In this document: one piece after another, positions 39,735 to 54,000 of the stretch
How positions within the stretch are numbered: position 1 is the first letter of the stretch
How the letters are laid out: every line of letters begins with the position of its first letter
DNA from: Montifringilla adamsi
Lineage: Eukaryota > Chordata > Aves > Passeriformes > Passeridae
NCBI GenBank assembly: GCA_017590115.1
Contig: JAGGNK010008781.1
Coordinates: forward strand, 8,721,371-8,785,370
DNA: 64,000 nt
Direction: 5' to 3'
The notes under the pieces: generated by a model
What the model was told of the DNA's origin: nothing
The model's database searches: none
What the model saw: the letters and a program-made list of their open reading frames with translations, nothing else
Translations under genes and position numbers: made by a program

Positions 39735-39784
39735 GCTGTGCTGTGCTGTGCTGTCCTGTCCCATCCCATCCCATCCCGGCCCGG
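39735..39784. repeat. Compound pentanucleotide array
   Basis: Ten consecutive 5-bp units: GCTGT four times, CCTGT once, CCCAT three times, CCCGG twice. Each change of unit is one to two substitutions. It lies in the CpG island about 700 bp before the start codon. Confidence 0.9.
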
Positions 39785-39866
39785 CCGCTCCCGGCGCTCC
39801 CGTGCCGAGGGTCGGGACCCGACCCGGGGCCCCCCCGCCGCTCCCGAGCGCCCCCAGCGGGCGGCG

Positions 39867-39875
39867 NNNNNNNNN
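39867..39875. other. Assembly gap of 9 N in promoter
   Basis: Nine N in the most GC-rich part of the island. A run this short is more likely masked or low-quality bases than a sized scaffold gap. Confidence 1.
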
Positions 39876-40014
39876 CCCGGGCCGGGCCGCGCCCGCACCG
39901 CCGTCACCCCGCGGGCAGCGCCGACGAGGCGGCGGCGCCGGCAGCGGGAGCGGGAGGAGGAGGAGGAAAACACCATCCACGCACAGCCAGCGGCGGCAGC
40001 AGCGAGGGGCGGCC

Positions 40015-40032
40015 GGGCGGGGCGGGGAGGGG
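40015..40032 (+). promoter_or_regulatory. GC boxes / G-quadruplex motif
   Basis: Four G-runs separated by single bases (GGG-C-GGGG-C-GGGG-A-GGGG) form a short-loop quadruplex motif and also contain overlapping Sp1-type GGGGCGGGG boxes. It lies 445 bp upstream of the MED13L ATG and could act in promoter DNA, or in the 5' UTR if transcription starts further upstream. Confidence 0.6.
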
Positions 40033-40299
40033 ACACAGCGCCCCCCGCCCGCCGACGCCTCCGCACGGGGCCGGGACCGGGACCCCCCCTCGCCTCGCCC
40101 GCCCCGCGTCCCGCACGGACCCGCCGCCCTCCGCGCGACCCCCGACCGGGGGGGGCCGCACCTGGACGCGGAAGGGCGGCCCCGGGCCCCCCCTTCCCCC
40201 TCTTCTTCTCCCGGCCTGGAGGAGCGGGGGACGCGTCCCCCCCGCTTGCACCGGAGAAGGGCCTCCCGGCTCGAGGATTATCGGCGCGGGGGCGGGTAG

Positions 40300-40562
<263 letters not shown>

Positions 40563-42489
40563 GGGCGGTGGGCGGGTGGGCGCCCGGAGGTGGCTCCGCG
40601 CCGGGTTTGCCGGTCGGGAGCAGCTGCCGGGGGTTTATAGGCAGGGCCCGGGGCTGCTCCTGCGCTGGCCCCTCCCCCGGCCCGGTCCCCGTGTTTATTT
40701 TGCTCCTTAGCGTGGTTTGCTGCGGGTCTGTGTATCGCGCTCGCAGCTGGAGAGCGGGGAGGGGACGGCTCTGTGTCCCCTGCACGACCATCTTCCCTGG
40801 GTAAACAGGCTCCTCTCCCCGCCTCCCTTGGCACTCCGTGCCCTGTGCGCTTTGTGCCACCGAACCGGGGGGTTTTCTCTCCTCTCACAATGACAAACGC
40901 CATTTCAGCAGCAGCGAACGCTCATGTAGTGTGATCGACTGTCGGACTTAGCTCTGGGCTCCTGTGACGGCGTGTCAGCTGCTGTTACAGCCTGCTCTCC
41001 TCTTTGCACACATCGTGCTCGGGGGCAAGAGGTTAAAAAAAAAAAAACCCAAACCTTTTAATTTTTTCTTCTCTGAAGAACAACAGCGTCTGACAGTAGT
41101 GTGCCGGATTGTTTGCATAGATGCTGTCTGCCCATCTCACTGGGAACTTCCGACGTGGATTGCGTGGTTTAATGTTGCAGAAATCATGGTATCAGTTTTG
41201 GCTGGCTATAGATCTGCAATTTAAATTTAAAATACGAAAACAATTTGTGTGTAACGGCAAAGTCATTTGGAAATACTTTGCTTTATTTTACCTGGCACGC
41301 ACAGGAACATTATCCCTTCTGGCTGGGCAACAGCTGAGTGATCGAGAGGGCTGCTGGATCGTCGGGAGCCTTCCAGTGCTACAGGGATAATGTCGGAGGG
41401 GAGGAGGGACTTGTTCCGTGCGTGGTGTGGTGGAGTTAAAACCTTGTGATGTAACTTTGGGGGTAGCATGTGTGAAAGGGTTGTGGTGGGTGCCCCCTCC
41501 CCGCAGCAGAGCTCTGCCAGAATTGGAGGTGGGTGCATATGTTCTTCTTCTGATAGAACGGAAGAGATTGTTTTTAGCTCCCTTATGAAAGTAAGGAGAG
41601 AGGAGAGAAAAAAGGAAATTACTTAGAAATGCAAATGTTTAAGCTCTTTCTTTTATGCTTTTTAACGTTATTGTAGTGTACTTGTTATTTTGTCTCAGAG
41701 GGTTGCTTTTGTTTTTGTTTTTTTTTTTAATCTACATGTGTTTGGTGTATATTTTGCTCATACCTTTTAAGAATCTGGAAAAAGAGCTGTAGTCTTCCAC
41801 TGCTAGAAAACTGCCCCAAGAGCTTGTTCTGTGAGAATGATACATTTCTTACTTTGGCTTTTTATTGAACTGTTACGTTATGTAAGTTTGTATCGGTGCT
41901 TCTGTTTGAAGGCATGTAGTAATATTTATAAATATGTAGCAGTGCTCTGTGTATCGAGATGCGGGAAGGGTGATTTGGGGGATTGTTATGGTGATTTTGA
42001 CTACGCTGCTCTTAGGCGGGGAGGAAAATAAATCGGGCAGCATGAAGGGAACAATCGTATCTGATTGTAGAAGGGAGGCAGTGGAGGGTTTGCTCCTCAC
42101 AGAGTTGTGAAGTCCCCGTTCATTAATGCAGGCTGGAGTGTGTGTTTGGAGAGGCGGAACTTCTCCTGCAGTTGCAATCTGCAAATCTGTCACTGGTAAA
42201 AATAATTGTTGGCATGCAATTAGCATAAATTATAAAGTGAAGCTATTTCATAGTTATTGTGGTTTGGTTGCTTTTTTTCTCCCACCTGACTAGGCTAGGG
42301 AAATGTTCAATTTTAAATGGGTGTGTAATATCACTGAAATAAGTTAAACGAAATTCTTTTGCAAGTGGCTTTAATAATAATGAGTTTAATGTGCAACCCT
42401 TTAATCTCCCAAGTAATTTTGTGGGAGGTATCTGTGCCTTAATGTGGTGCTGTGTATGAAACTCTGTTTTTTTTGTACTCTGGCTGTAC

Positions 42490-42512
42490 AAAAAAAAAAA
42501 AAAAAAAAAAAA
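42490..42512. repeat. Poly(A) tract, 23 A
   Basis: Uninterrupted run of A in intron 1 after GGCTGTAC. No retrocopy body is recognisable upstream, so it is probably a simple homopolymer. Confidence 0.95.
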
Positions 42513-45500
42513 GGGACTCAAGTAGTAGTATTTTTAAAGTACAGCCTATGTGAAAACTATTATTTTATATTGTGTTAGGTTTTTTTGGGGATTTATGTAG
42601 CAGAGAAAGATATTGAAAATGGAAACACTGAAAATATGTGGCCAGCACCACTGACCCTTTAACCTCAGATTGTCATATTCATTTCAAAATTTATGAAGTG
42701 TTAAAGCTACAGTAGTCTGGATTAATAGTTAGAGAAACTTTTGCTAATAATTTACTTTTTCAGTGTAACAGAACAAAATCTAAACCAGTAGCTGGTGGGA
42801 ATCCATTCATTCTTTAACAGCTAGGTAGATTACAAATATTTTGAAAATTGATTCTGCTATTACAAGTTGGGGGTTTTTCAACTGCAGATTTTGTTTTGTG
42901 TGTGAATCACAAAGAAATGTTCGTGACTGGAGAATTACAGTTCTGAAATAATTATAGTCTACCGTGATACTGTTTGTTCATGGTTTAATAATATTTCTTT
43001 CCAGAGACATTTGTTTTGTGGAAGCAGGGATGCTGTCTCCCTGCCCTGGAGAAGCCAGAGCTCTGTGTCAGCTCTGTCTGGTTGCTGTGGTGGATTTGGG
43101 TTGGTTTAACAATTCATGGATTTCTATTTTTCTGTCAGCTGTAGACACACTAGAGAGGTTAGGAGCCTTTGCTGCTTCTGAATCTTCTGACGGGAAGTGA
43201 TTTCTTAAAGCTTTATAGTAACTGATTCTCTTTTATTGGTAATGTCCAGACACTGTGGAGGCACTCAGTGGCGTGGGCTCAGAATGTGTCGCCTGAGGGG
43301 AGGGCACGGTCTGAAGTGAAGGTTTTAAAGTTACCTTTGACTGTGCAGGTGCTGGGGGTGGTGCTGGACTGGCAGAGCCGGGTTCCGTGGAATGTCCCTC
43401 TGGATTGCAGTGCTTGGCAGCACCGGGTGTGCGTGGTGTTCCAGCAGCACAGGGATCCAGCACCGCTCTGGAAAATGGGTTAATGCTGGTGTGCTCTGGC
43501 AGGCAAAACCCCAGCCAGCCTGCACAGACACCCCCAGTCCTGCTCTAAGTGTGGAGCCTTTCCCAGTAAGGTGATGGAAGGGCTGCTTTGCATCTTTGTT
43601 GTCAGAGTACTCCTCAAATAATAACCTGTTTAATCTGCTAAGTATAATAGTCTTGCTCATTAAAAATACACTTTCTGTCTGAATTTGCTGTTCCTAGCAC
43701 AGCAGTAGGAAAAGTTATATTTACCCTCACTCTGTTTTTGCTGTAGTCAAAATGTCTGCTGGTGCTTCTGAAAAGAATGTCTGTTTTGATAAACAGTATT
43801 TAATAAGCCATTGTATGGGCCTGTTTATCTAAATACTAATTAAGAGCTGTCTAATAACTATTTAGAGACAAAATGTTCTGAGGTAATATGCTTTGTATTA
43901 AAACTTCAGCCTCAGCTGGCAAGCAGTCTTCCTGTGAATAATCCTTAATCATAAAAGTAGTCTTACTGAAATTAATTTGACTTTTCCTGTGAGTAAGTGT
44001 TACTCGTATGACAGCAAGGGCTTTCATGAAGATGTTTCCTCAACTATCCAGGCTTTGCTGTCCTGGTGGATCCAAAGGCACAAGTCAGTCTTGGGAAATT
44101 GGGGTGAAGTTGCATAACATTGGATATACTGGAGCTGGAAAGAGTACAGCCAAGGGTGTTAGGAATGACCTGAAATTTGGAGGAGCTTTCATGGGGTAGA
44201 AAGATTTGGTACTGTAGGAATCTTCATGCTGGAAAAGACATGATTGTGTTCTGGGGAAGTGAGACGAGGTTATAGAAGCTGCTATGGAAGATGTCCCGTG
44301 TTCTTGTAGAAGTGCATTCCTACAGAAACCCACTGCCAGAAGGGTCCAGGCAGTGGGAATTGTGTTTGCTCTTGTTTAAAAGGCAAAGTTGAAAACAGTG
44401 AAGGCTGTTGTTACTGTTACTTTTTGCAGTTCACATCCAGGAACTGAAGTTGTCCCCTTTGATCAGTGAGTTTTGTTGGTGTTTCCAGAATAAAATAAAA
44501 GGAGTTAAAGCAACCTGAGGTGGTGTTTGGCTTATTCTCCTAAAGGTTCTTCATGGCATCAGAAAGTGAAGGTTGCAGAGGCTGCTGTGAGCTATTCCTT
44601 GGTGTTGCATAATTGTCATTAAAGGACTTCATAGTAAATGTTGATTGCTCAATGCCTTCAGTAGTAGTGAATTAACCAGTAGTCCTTGCTTGTTGTGTTT
44701 TCATAAATGCAGTGCTCCGAGCAGTGGGCTGGGATTTTGGCATGCTGAATGTTCAGCACTGCACAGTGTTTATCTTGCTTGTTTGGAATTTTATGTAGGT
44801 GTGAATTTACATGCATAAATAATTAAGAAATGGAATTAACCTCTCAAGTTGTGCAAAAGTATTTGATTCTCTAGTTATCTTTATCCTGAGTTTTATTAGG
44901 TAACAAGACAGAAGTAGAGAGATGACATTAGAAAGCTTGTTCACTTCTTGCTAATAAAAGATTATTTCAGGTTTTAAATCACTTCAGTGGTAGGTTTTTA
45001 TTATGTCCTGTCAGAGTATTTGACAGTTTAATGGATGTGCCAGGGAGAAGGTTTGAAGAGAACAGACCCAGATTTGCAGAGACTGGGACAGTGACATTCA
45101 GCCAGTACCCAGGAGGGGTATTGAGGGATCTGTTGGATAGCCAGCCTTTTGGGAATATTCCCAAAGAAAATGGGGGGTGCAGGAGTGACATTTGCAGCTC
45201 AGACTAAGTGTGCCCCAAGCTAATCAAGAAGAAATATTTGAGTGAGGTTTCCTTGAAATCCTGAGTATCTTGTGAATGTACACATGCCCTGGGGCTGGAA
45301 ATCCTTCCCCAGAGACTGTCCTGATTCTGGTGACACTGTGAGTCTGGCTGTGTGACTGCTGTTGGGAACATCAGCACAAAAAATTAATACCCAAGTATCA
45401 GGGTAAAGTATTAAAAAATATCCTAGGTAACCACCTTAGGAACAGGAATTTTAATTTATTGTAACACTATCTGGAAATAGATTTTTCTATTTTTCTACAT

Positions 45501-48500
45501 TTTTAATACAGAATTGACATCATAACCCCAGTTCTAATACACCCTCCCCACCCTGACTCATTTGATCTTGAATTTTTTTTGCCTTCTTCTGAGAGCGCTT
45601 CCTCATATGAAAGAATAAAGAAAGATCTACAGATATAACTTTTTAATCCTTTCTTCTATTATTTTCCTTCTGGACAATGCAGTTCTTTTGAAGAAAATCT
45701 AAAGAAACCAAAGGTTTTGATCTTCAGTGGAAAAAAATAAGTGTGGTTCATATGAGATATATTTGCTGAGTGTGTTAACTTGAGTAACTTTGGTCATTAG
45801 ATGAAGAAGAAATCTTTATGGATTTTGTTTTAATTTTTTAATCTCTCTAGTTCTCAGAAGCATTACATGAAAGGATGTGTGTGTATGCAGATGCACTGCT
45901 TTAAATACCAAACTCCGTCAGTGGTAGGGGGCTGTTGCACTTTGTGGTGGGGTGAACACCTGAGCTGGTTTGAAGCTTCCTGTTCACTGAGTCAGAATGC
46001 ACCTGCTGTCTCCATTTTCCTTGATCTCTCTATGGAATTAAACCTACCTCCCCACCTGCCCCAGTCCACTTTGGCATCGTAGTTGTGGCAGCACACTTTT
46101 ACCAGGGTTTGGGTTTTGCTCTGATCAGAGCAGGGTTGCACCTACAAATATTTTCTTGCATCCTGTGGCTGGAATGGTTGGCACATTGCTGCATTCCTTC
46201 ATTGTCTCTCTGCTGTTACACCTGCTCCCTCTGCCTTTTATTTTTCCTTGAGTGCTGGCTCCAGTGTATGCCAGGATCACCTCATTATAAATTTATGTCC
46301 TTTGGTTTTTTCTAGTTGTTCCATGGTAGCTGTGGAAGGTGACAATTGATGTCCACAGACCTGCAAAACCCCTTTTCCTCAGCTTGTGTGGGATCCTCTG
46401 GACAACCCAGTAACACTGGATAGGTGGCTGGGCTGTTCCCACTGTTGTTAAGGCTGACAAGTGTAGTTTATACCAAACTTTGGAGTCTATGTGTGTTCAT
46501 TTACTGTTCTGTGGGTGAGTCGTGTACTTCGTTGTGTAGAGTCTGTCACAGTGGCATTTGCATCTTGTTGGTGCCATAGTAACACAAATAATAAGCAAAA
46601 ATACTGCTCTGACTGAAAACATGCTTGTTTTAGTATTAACTTGCCAGTTTTAAAAGTGCACAAGTGTTTCCAACAGAAGATCCCAACCCAAATCCAGAAG
46701 ATTTGCTTATAAGGAGTGTGTGTTTACATGGGGGCATCTTTGTTCCTCAGACCAGGCTGTTCCACTGCTTTCATTTTGAGCTCCGAGTATTGCTTTAAAA
46801 ATAGATCCTCTTTTCTTGAGTTCCCTGACTTCAACTGGTAGTTTTAAAGAGAAACCAGCTAATAAAAGTATTCTGCTCTGCAGACCTCAAAATATGGCTA
46901 AAGGCTGGTGTTGGGCTCCCTGTGCACACGGTAGTGGAGTGGGCACACAGGGCAAGGGTAAGGGGACTGGGATACTGGCAGTGACAGCTTGTGTTGTTCC
47001 CTCCTGTGGCCCAGCTCGTTACAGAGCTGTGCATTGGTGTGATCCCAGCACTGCAAAATGATAATGAGGGCTGAGCAGAACCTGCTCTGATACCAGGGAA
47101 GAAGTTTAGCTTTTCACATTGGGAGGGTTCTCAGCATTTCCTCATGTAGTAAGGAGCTGCCTTACTCAAAAGTGTAAAAGATTTAATCAGTCTTTCCTTT
47201 GGCTTGTGATGTGAATTTTCATTAATTTTAATGAATTCTGACTCTCACTTTCTACCTCAATCTGTAAAAATATGTTATTTCTCATTGAGTCATGTGTGGC
47301 TTAATCGATGAGCAGAATTGCAGTAGCGCATGTGGACGTGTGGCTGGAGCTTTTAGTGGCATCCTTGCTTTTGTTTCTTTGAGATGGGGAATTTTATTGT
47401 GTGGTGCTGTTGTATAAAGTGCCCTGAGGCAATATTTACATTTATGTGACTAACACAGATGAGCTCAAACATACACAATGACCTTGTCCCTATATTAAGG
47501 AATGTAATTAATCAGCTTATGAAAATAAAGAAAAATGGCCAGCTTTCTATTACAAAAGTAATAAGATGTGGCACTTGTATTTCTGTATCATTCTTGTGAG
47601 TCACTTACCTTAGCTTTCTTTAATCAGCCAGTGTTGCAGCTTAGTGTATTCTTGTTTATGAGAATTAAAATTACAGAGGAAAAAAATTGGGTTCTCCCCC
47701 CACCCTTTACATTTGCATTCCTCCCCCTTCACTCTTCCATGCCTTGGTGGCTCCAGATAGGTTCATAAATTCATATTTAAGCCCGGAGTGTGGAGCTGAC
47801 CTAGTGAAAATCTTTTCCCCCTTCTCTCTCCCAAGGCAGCTCTGTTCCCCTCATTCCTCTCTCCCCACCACGTTTTGGCAGTGGCATGGATTGAACGGAG
47901 ATCAAAGTGGCTTTGTAACCACAATCCGTGTCTTAGAGAAGGAAATTTAAAGCTTGTTCAGTAAAACTTTATTTCATTCATCTTTTAGCTTTAAAAGAGC
48001 TATGCTGTGGTCAGGGCCTTGTGGTTGCCTGTTCTTATGACTCCATATTTGCCCATAAAATACAATATTTTGTGAGAGCAGAGGATTGAAAGCAAAATTT
48101 AAAGGAAAACTCTGCTTTACCTATTGATCAAGCATTGGCAAACTTCCAGTTTTTGATAACAATGCATTCATAGCTGACACCTATGAGATGTAAATTTCAA
48201 AATGTGTTGGATTTTTACATTATAGACTCCTTACTTTTTACTTATAGGAGTCTCTGATTTACTAAGAAGTTTTCAAACCTAGCTTAATATATCTGCAGTC
48301 TCTTAGTGTTGGACTTTTATGAGTCTCACTTCATGTATGTCTACAATGTTACTGGATTTGTAGGTGGCTCTGGTGATACACAAAATTAATTCCAGGAATA
48401 TTTTGTAGTGGCCATGTCAAGTATTTTTATAAAAAAGTAATTTCTTTACTGAGAGAAAAGGTGAATTGGTTGAATTACTTTATTCTGAAAAAGCTGTTTT

Positions 48501-48902
48501 CAGTTTTAGCCCAGTGTTTCTAGTTATTTAATTTTCTGTGTGTATTTTAATAAAATTTTGACTGGAACTCTCTGTGAATTTCCATAATTCCCTTCTGGCA
48601 GGAGGTGCTGGATTCTTGTTTTTGCAGGAATGACAGTGAGAGAGCTGGCAAAGTGAATCTACATGACCAGTCATGTAGTGGCTTTATTTACTACTTTCCA
48701 TATTACAGAAGATTCATACTCCAGGATTCTCCAGGTGGTGGGTTTTGAAGGGCTGAGGGATTTTGGCTGCTGCTGACGAGCTGGGCATTGCTGGGTGTCA
48801 GTGATGAGGACAGGGATGAAGAACCAGGGCTGGGATATGGGGTCCTGTGCTGTTCCTGCCTCTGTCCCAGAGCAGGAGCCTGGGTTGGGCTCCTTTGGGA
48901 CC

Positions 48903-48986
48903 GAGCTTTACTGGGCAGGGCAGGGATGGATGTGGGTTAAAACTGAGCTTTGCTGGGCAGGGCAGGGGTGGACACAGCTGTAAACC
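48903..48986 (+). repeat. Two-copy tandem repeat, 42-bp unit
   Basis: Two adjacent units begin GAGCTTTACTGGGCAGGGCA at 48,903 and GAGCTTTGCTGGGCAGGGCA at 48,945. They are near identical over their first half and diverge toward the ends. It is a local tandem duplication within intron 1. Confidence 0.85.
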
Positions 48987-49856
48987 CGTGGGAGCTGCTG
49001 TGCTGCTCAGATGTGGGGCACGGGAATGTTTTGAGTCCTCGGTGCAGCTTTTTGTGTAATGGAAGAAAGGGAACCACATTCTTTAACTCACTGTGCCAAA
49101 GTTTACTCTGCTCGGGTTGTTACTTCCTCCAGCCCACCCTCCCCCCTGCTTTTTTCTGCCCATATGTCAGATTACTTGGTTTGGGAAACAGCTGATAGTC
49201 CATTGTATGACTCTGATGTTTGACGTTTCCTTCCTCTTTCAGTTAAAAAAAAATCTAGAAAAGAAAGTTAAATTTGGAAAGAATTAGAGAAGATTCTTTT
49301 GTTTTCTTTCTGATTTGATTTTATAATTTTTTTTCATGTGTTGGACTGCTTTTCTGTAGTCCAGATTTTTTTTTTTAAAAAGGGGACTTTTAAATTTGGA
49401 AAATAGGCAGTCAGTTCTGACTCTTTCTGAAGAAAGAAGGCAACCTCATCATTCACCCTGTCTGAAAACAAGGGAGGGATACTCTGACTGCTGGCAAGTT
49501 GCATCTTTATTTCCTTTTTTCTGGTGTGCTATTGAAGTTTGCAGTGGTAGTTTCCATTTTATTATCTGTTCTCAACCATCTACTCAGAAGTTAAAATATA
49601 ATTGATTCCCTTTTGTGAAGAAACTGTCTGAAGTGATGGAGAACTCAGAGATGCCTTTCTGTAGAATAGTGTCTGTGACTTGAGCTGTGGGATGGGTCAC
49701 TACCTTAACCCAGGGTTTGGTAATATGAAAAGAATTTCTTCAATTCCGTCTGTCTTTTGTCTTGGAGATGGCATTTTGCTTCCAGGCATTGTGTGATTCC
49801 ATACAGCCTACAGGGGTAAATGTTCAGCTTTGCCCTACGTAAACTTCATTCCATGT

Positions 49857-49952
49857 AGAATTATTAAGGTTGGAAAAGAGCTCCAAGATCAAGTCCTCTT
49901 CTTCCCCTTTTCCCAGTAATAACACCCAAACCAAAGCAAAACCCAGTCATGT
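49857..49952 (-). mobile_element. CR1 LINE 3' remnant, degraded
   Basis: AGAATTATTAAGGTTGGAAA followed by AGAGCTCCAAGATCAAGTCC is the antisense CR1 terminus of the type seen at 1,713. The following bases to about 49,952 (ending AGTCATGTC) align only loosely, so the right end is uncertain. Confidence 0.75.
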
Positions 49953-51047
49953 CTTGCTACTTTTGGTGCCATGAATAAATGTTTGGACATGGGTAGGGTT
50001 TGTGCATCCTCTGAACCCCACATTCCTGCCTATTCAGTTTTGTTGTGCAGATTTGCTTTCCTGTTTCCCTTTCTCACCCCTGGTGATGGGATTCTGGCAC
50101 AGCAGCTTCCCATTTTTTGTGGCTTTATTGGTGCAAGAGCCAGCAGGACATGTGTGTGTAAGTGCCTGGGTGAGTCTCACTGCCACGCTGACCTGGGACA
50201 GTGCTGCTGCCATCTTTGTTTCCTTATGTTTATGTCTTGAATATTTTAGGCTTGAAAATATCTTTTCAAGTGATGGCTGAGTCTCAGCCCTTTGGCTTCC
50301 AGCCATGCTTATCCTGTTATCCTTTCCTGTCTCTGATGGACTGGGTTACAGCCTTGACAGTGAAGGGGAGCTGCTGAGCCAGGCACCAGCGTGGGACCAT
50401 GTTCTGAGTTTGCTGGATTGGTTAAGGGCTGCAGATTTGCTAACCAAAGCCTTCACTGAAGGTGAAAGATGTTGATATAACTCAAAGGTCTTTTATGAAA
50501 AATTCTCTCTTTAATTCTTTATTGTTTTTAAATGATTTTTTAAGAATTTTTGCCATTAGTCCTGAATGACTGTAATTGCTTTATAGGTGGACATTGGGCC
50601 CTGGCTGAGGGTGGCAGCTCTGAGGGTGACCATTGAGTGCTTTGTGTGCTGATGAGATGTCAGTGGTACCTCTTGGTGCCTGGCTAAATGAAGAGGCATG
50701 GAACAGCCTTGTGGAATCATAATTCCACCAAAATGTCCTGTCTTAGTGGTGGCCAGTGTTTGTTTGGCCTGCTGGATTTGCTGAAGTGGATGTAGCTGCA
50801 CTTGGGAATTATCTCCCAAGCTCTCTGTGTATTTGGTTGAGAGGTTTCTTGAACCAGGCAGATGCTTTATAGACAAATTTGAAACTAGGACATAAGTTTT
50901 TATCCTGATACAAAAATTTCAGCCACCTAATTTTGGTTTGTGTCTGTGTTCTGCTAAATTAATTTGATATCTGGAAGAAAACCAGCAGCTGTTCTCTAGA
51001 GAACCTCTGTTTCCCTCTTGTAAACCAACCTGATTTATTCCTTGGAT

Positions 51048-51097
51048 TATTTTTTAACTGTGTGTATTTTTTAACTGTATGTATTTTTAACTGTATG
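51048..51097 (+). repeat. Three-copy tandem repeat, 16-17 bp unit
   Basis: TATTTTTTAACTGTGTG, TATTTTTTAACTGTATG and TATTTTTAACTGTATG follow one another. It is a short AT-rich minisatellite seed in intron 1. Confidence 0.93.
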
Positions 51098-54000
51098 GAA
51101 TATATATTTTTTGACCATTCCTGTAATTCTTCTGGTTCTGATGTTGTGAAACAAGAGCTGCAATTTGTGATGAAGGTGCAGATCTACAGATGAATTGTAA
51201 TGGCCTCAATTTCTGTGTCACCTTCTGTTTCTTTCATAAGAATGTCTCACATTTGGTTTTGTTTTGCCAACTGTTTTTGCAGTGGACTGGAAGAAGATAC
51301 TTTCAGTGTGACAGTGTGTGCTCATTTTCCTTTTGCTGTGCTTGATTGTAGTCATCTACTTTAGTATTTAACCTTGAAATTCAGTGTGGGTTTGGATCCA
51401 TATCAGTAATTTGGGTGCTTTTACCAGATTGCTCTTTCTTTTATGCTTGCCACTCAAAAAGCCTTTGTTGGTGACTCCCGCATCTGCCAGAGCTGCTGAA
51501 ATTTGAGCATTAGTATTGGAGTCCTTTTGTATTTTCCACTGGGAAAGATGGTACTTGGTTGCCACCTCAAATTCTTTTTGAGATGGGTCTGATTTTTGTT
51601 TCTTTGAAAGAAGCAATTAGTCTTTCTGGCTGCATCCTCTCCTGCATGGGCAAAGTCGCCCTCACACTGGGAAGAAAGAGGAAAAAATACCTCATTTCTG
51701 TCAATGCTGTTTACTTTTTAGGCACAAGAGCTCATGCTGTTAGTTTGTGGCTTTTAATAATGTGAAATTTATTATTGTAGAAATGCCTTGGTTTGCTGGT
51801 CTTAGATACTGTGATATGGGATCTCAGATGTCTCCAGGTACAGAAGTCCATCAGGGAGATATCTGATAATAGGATTTTGGTTACAGCTAAATCCTTCTCT
51901 GAGACTTGCAAAGGTAAAAGATGACACACAAATGCCCTGACACTGTTGCTTGTCACAAACAGCTCTGGAGTAGGAGCATTTAGATAATCTGTTCCAGGGG
52001 GCATGAGGGAAGGAGGCATCATGGATTGCAGGGATTTATCCAGCAGAAAGCTGTTCCAGGCACATGTGCTGCATGCACTGGCATGCTCGCTTTCATGTTG
52101 GTTTTAAGAGCCAAGGAATAACAACAAAAAAAAGGTAATTTTTTCATCCTTCATTTTTAAAAGCTTGTTAGTGGCTGCCCTTTATCCCTTTTTTTCCAGC
52201 CACTTGACTGTGTGCTTATGCAGGGAGAGGATTAAAGTCAAACATGTCATTCTGCTGCTGCTCAGTTGCATACTAAGAGGGCTGAGGCTGAGTGCTGGGC
52301 TCTGAAGCACAAACCATGGCATGGTGTTTTTTCTGCTATGGGACACCCATTTCAGAATTAGCTATGTTTTGTTGTGCTATTTTTTGTCTATTCTTCATTT
52401 CAGAGTAAGTTTGGAGGACTTTGTGCAGTTATGGCAGTACTTGGCCTCACAGAAATGTCCTTTTGAAGCTCATTCAGTGCATGCAAGGCCTCTGCACTGC
52501 CATGTGATCCCTCCCTCTCACAGGGGCAGAAGGGATAAGCCCTGAGGGAAGGGAACACAAACCATTCCTTGCTTTTTTTAAATGGAAAGCATGAAGAGGA
52601 GAATGTTAATATGTAGTTCAGGGAACGATCTGATTTCAGGAGACTGCAGGGCTGACATGGTCAGTCTGCTGTGGGTTTTCAAACCCCAGAGACCTTCAGA
52701 CCCAGCAGAAAAGATGGGGAATGTCTGTGGACAGGTGCTGGCACTGCTCAGTGTGCTGTGGGAATCAAAGCCTCTTTCAGGGTGTACAAACAGTCTGTAA
52801 AGCTGTGAAGAAAATGAATTTTTAGTTAAGCAATCTCCTCTATTCCTTCAATTCACTTGACAGGGACTTAGGCAGATGTTTCTTAATATTTTATTTCACT
52901 GCAAGAGGGGATGGTGTTTGCCTCCCCCACAAGCAACACTTTGTTACAGAGTAGTTTTCAGTCCTCCTGTCCTCGTCCTCTTGTCCTTCCTTCCTAGTGA
53001 AGTGTATCAACATGACATAACTTTTATCTGGTATTTAAATGGCTGGAGTGGAGTGTGCAATGATATTTCGTTGCTGTGCGAGGATGATGTAGTGAAATGA
53101 GACACTGTAACCAAAACAGATGGTGCTAATCTTGAGTCTGTCTGCAAGATCTTACAGCATTTAATTAAAATGGTGGTGTAATTCCCATGACACCTTTAAC
53201 TACAGTTTAAATTCTTGGACTATGAACTAAGAGCTTTCTTATGCAGATTTTCACTCATGTGAGTAGTCCTTAGTATGAGTCTCTGGTGGCTTCAGAATAG
53301 CTACTTACTTGAATGAAGCTCTCAAGATGAGACACTAATAAAACTGGCAAACATATATATGGCATTTACATGTTTTATGTTCCAGTTTGAAGCATAAATT
53401 GTAGACTAAAGATATTTAGCAACTACTTTCCTATGTAGAAGCAAACAAAATTCTAGATTAGAGGAATTGTTTAGACTGAGCCTAACTTCAGAGGCTGGTA
53501 AATACAATGTTTTAAGGTACTCTTGGCAGTTTAACATGTTCCCCTCGGTTGGAGGGGCATTTGATGAAAGCTTTTATATTTCCTTTGTTTAACTGAAATG
53601 TGTTCGTAGAAGTGATGAGGTGTGGTTTGGTTTTTACATTGCTTGCATTGGCTTTTAAAGATCATTAAAGAAAGTTATGTTTGAAGCACTGGGCAGACCT
53701 GAATTTGTCTGAGTGGCACCTTTTAGGCAAGCAACTGGGAAGTATTTTTATACTTGGTTTTTGTTTTGTTTCAAATTGGAGAAGTGTGAAAAATAAAAAG
53801 ATCTGAAATCTGCCATGTTGAAAGTCTTTGAGAAAGCAGGGTTGAAGCTGAAGGCCTGTGTGATTGATATCTGGTTCTTTTATTCATCATATGATCTTAC
53901 CTCCTTTCCAATGTATCCTTCCTATTTTGAAAATACCAGATGATTTTCTACACTCTGCAGCCTGACTCTGTCTTAGCTTTTTTTACTTTTCTGTATGATT

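Noticed and set aside
39655..40299. N-terminal extension of MED13L in the same frame
   Set aside because: The frame is closed by TAG at 40,297-40,299 before the conserved start, and no in-frame ATG follows until 40,477.
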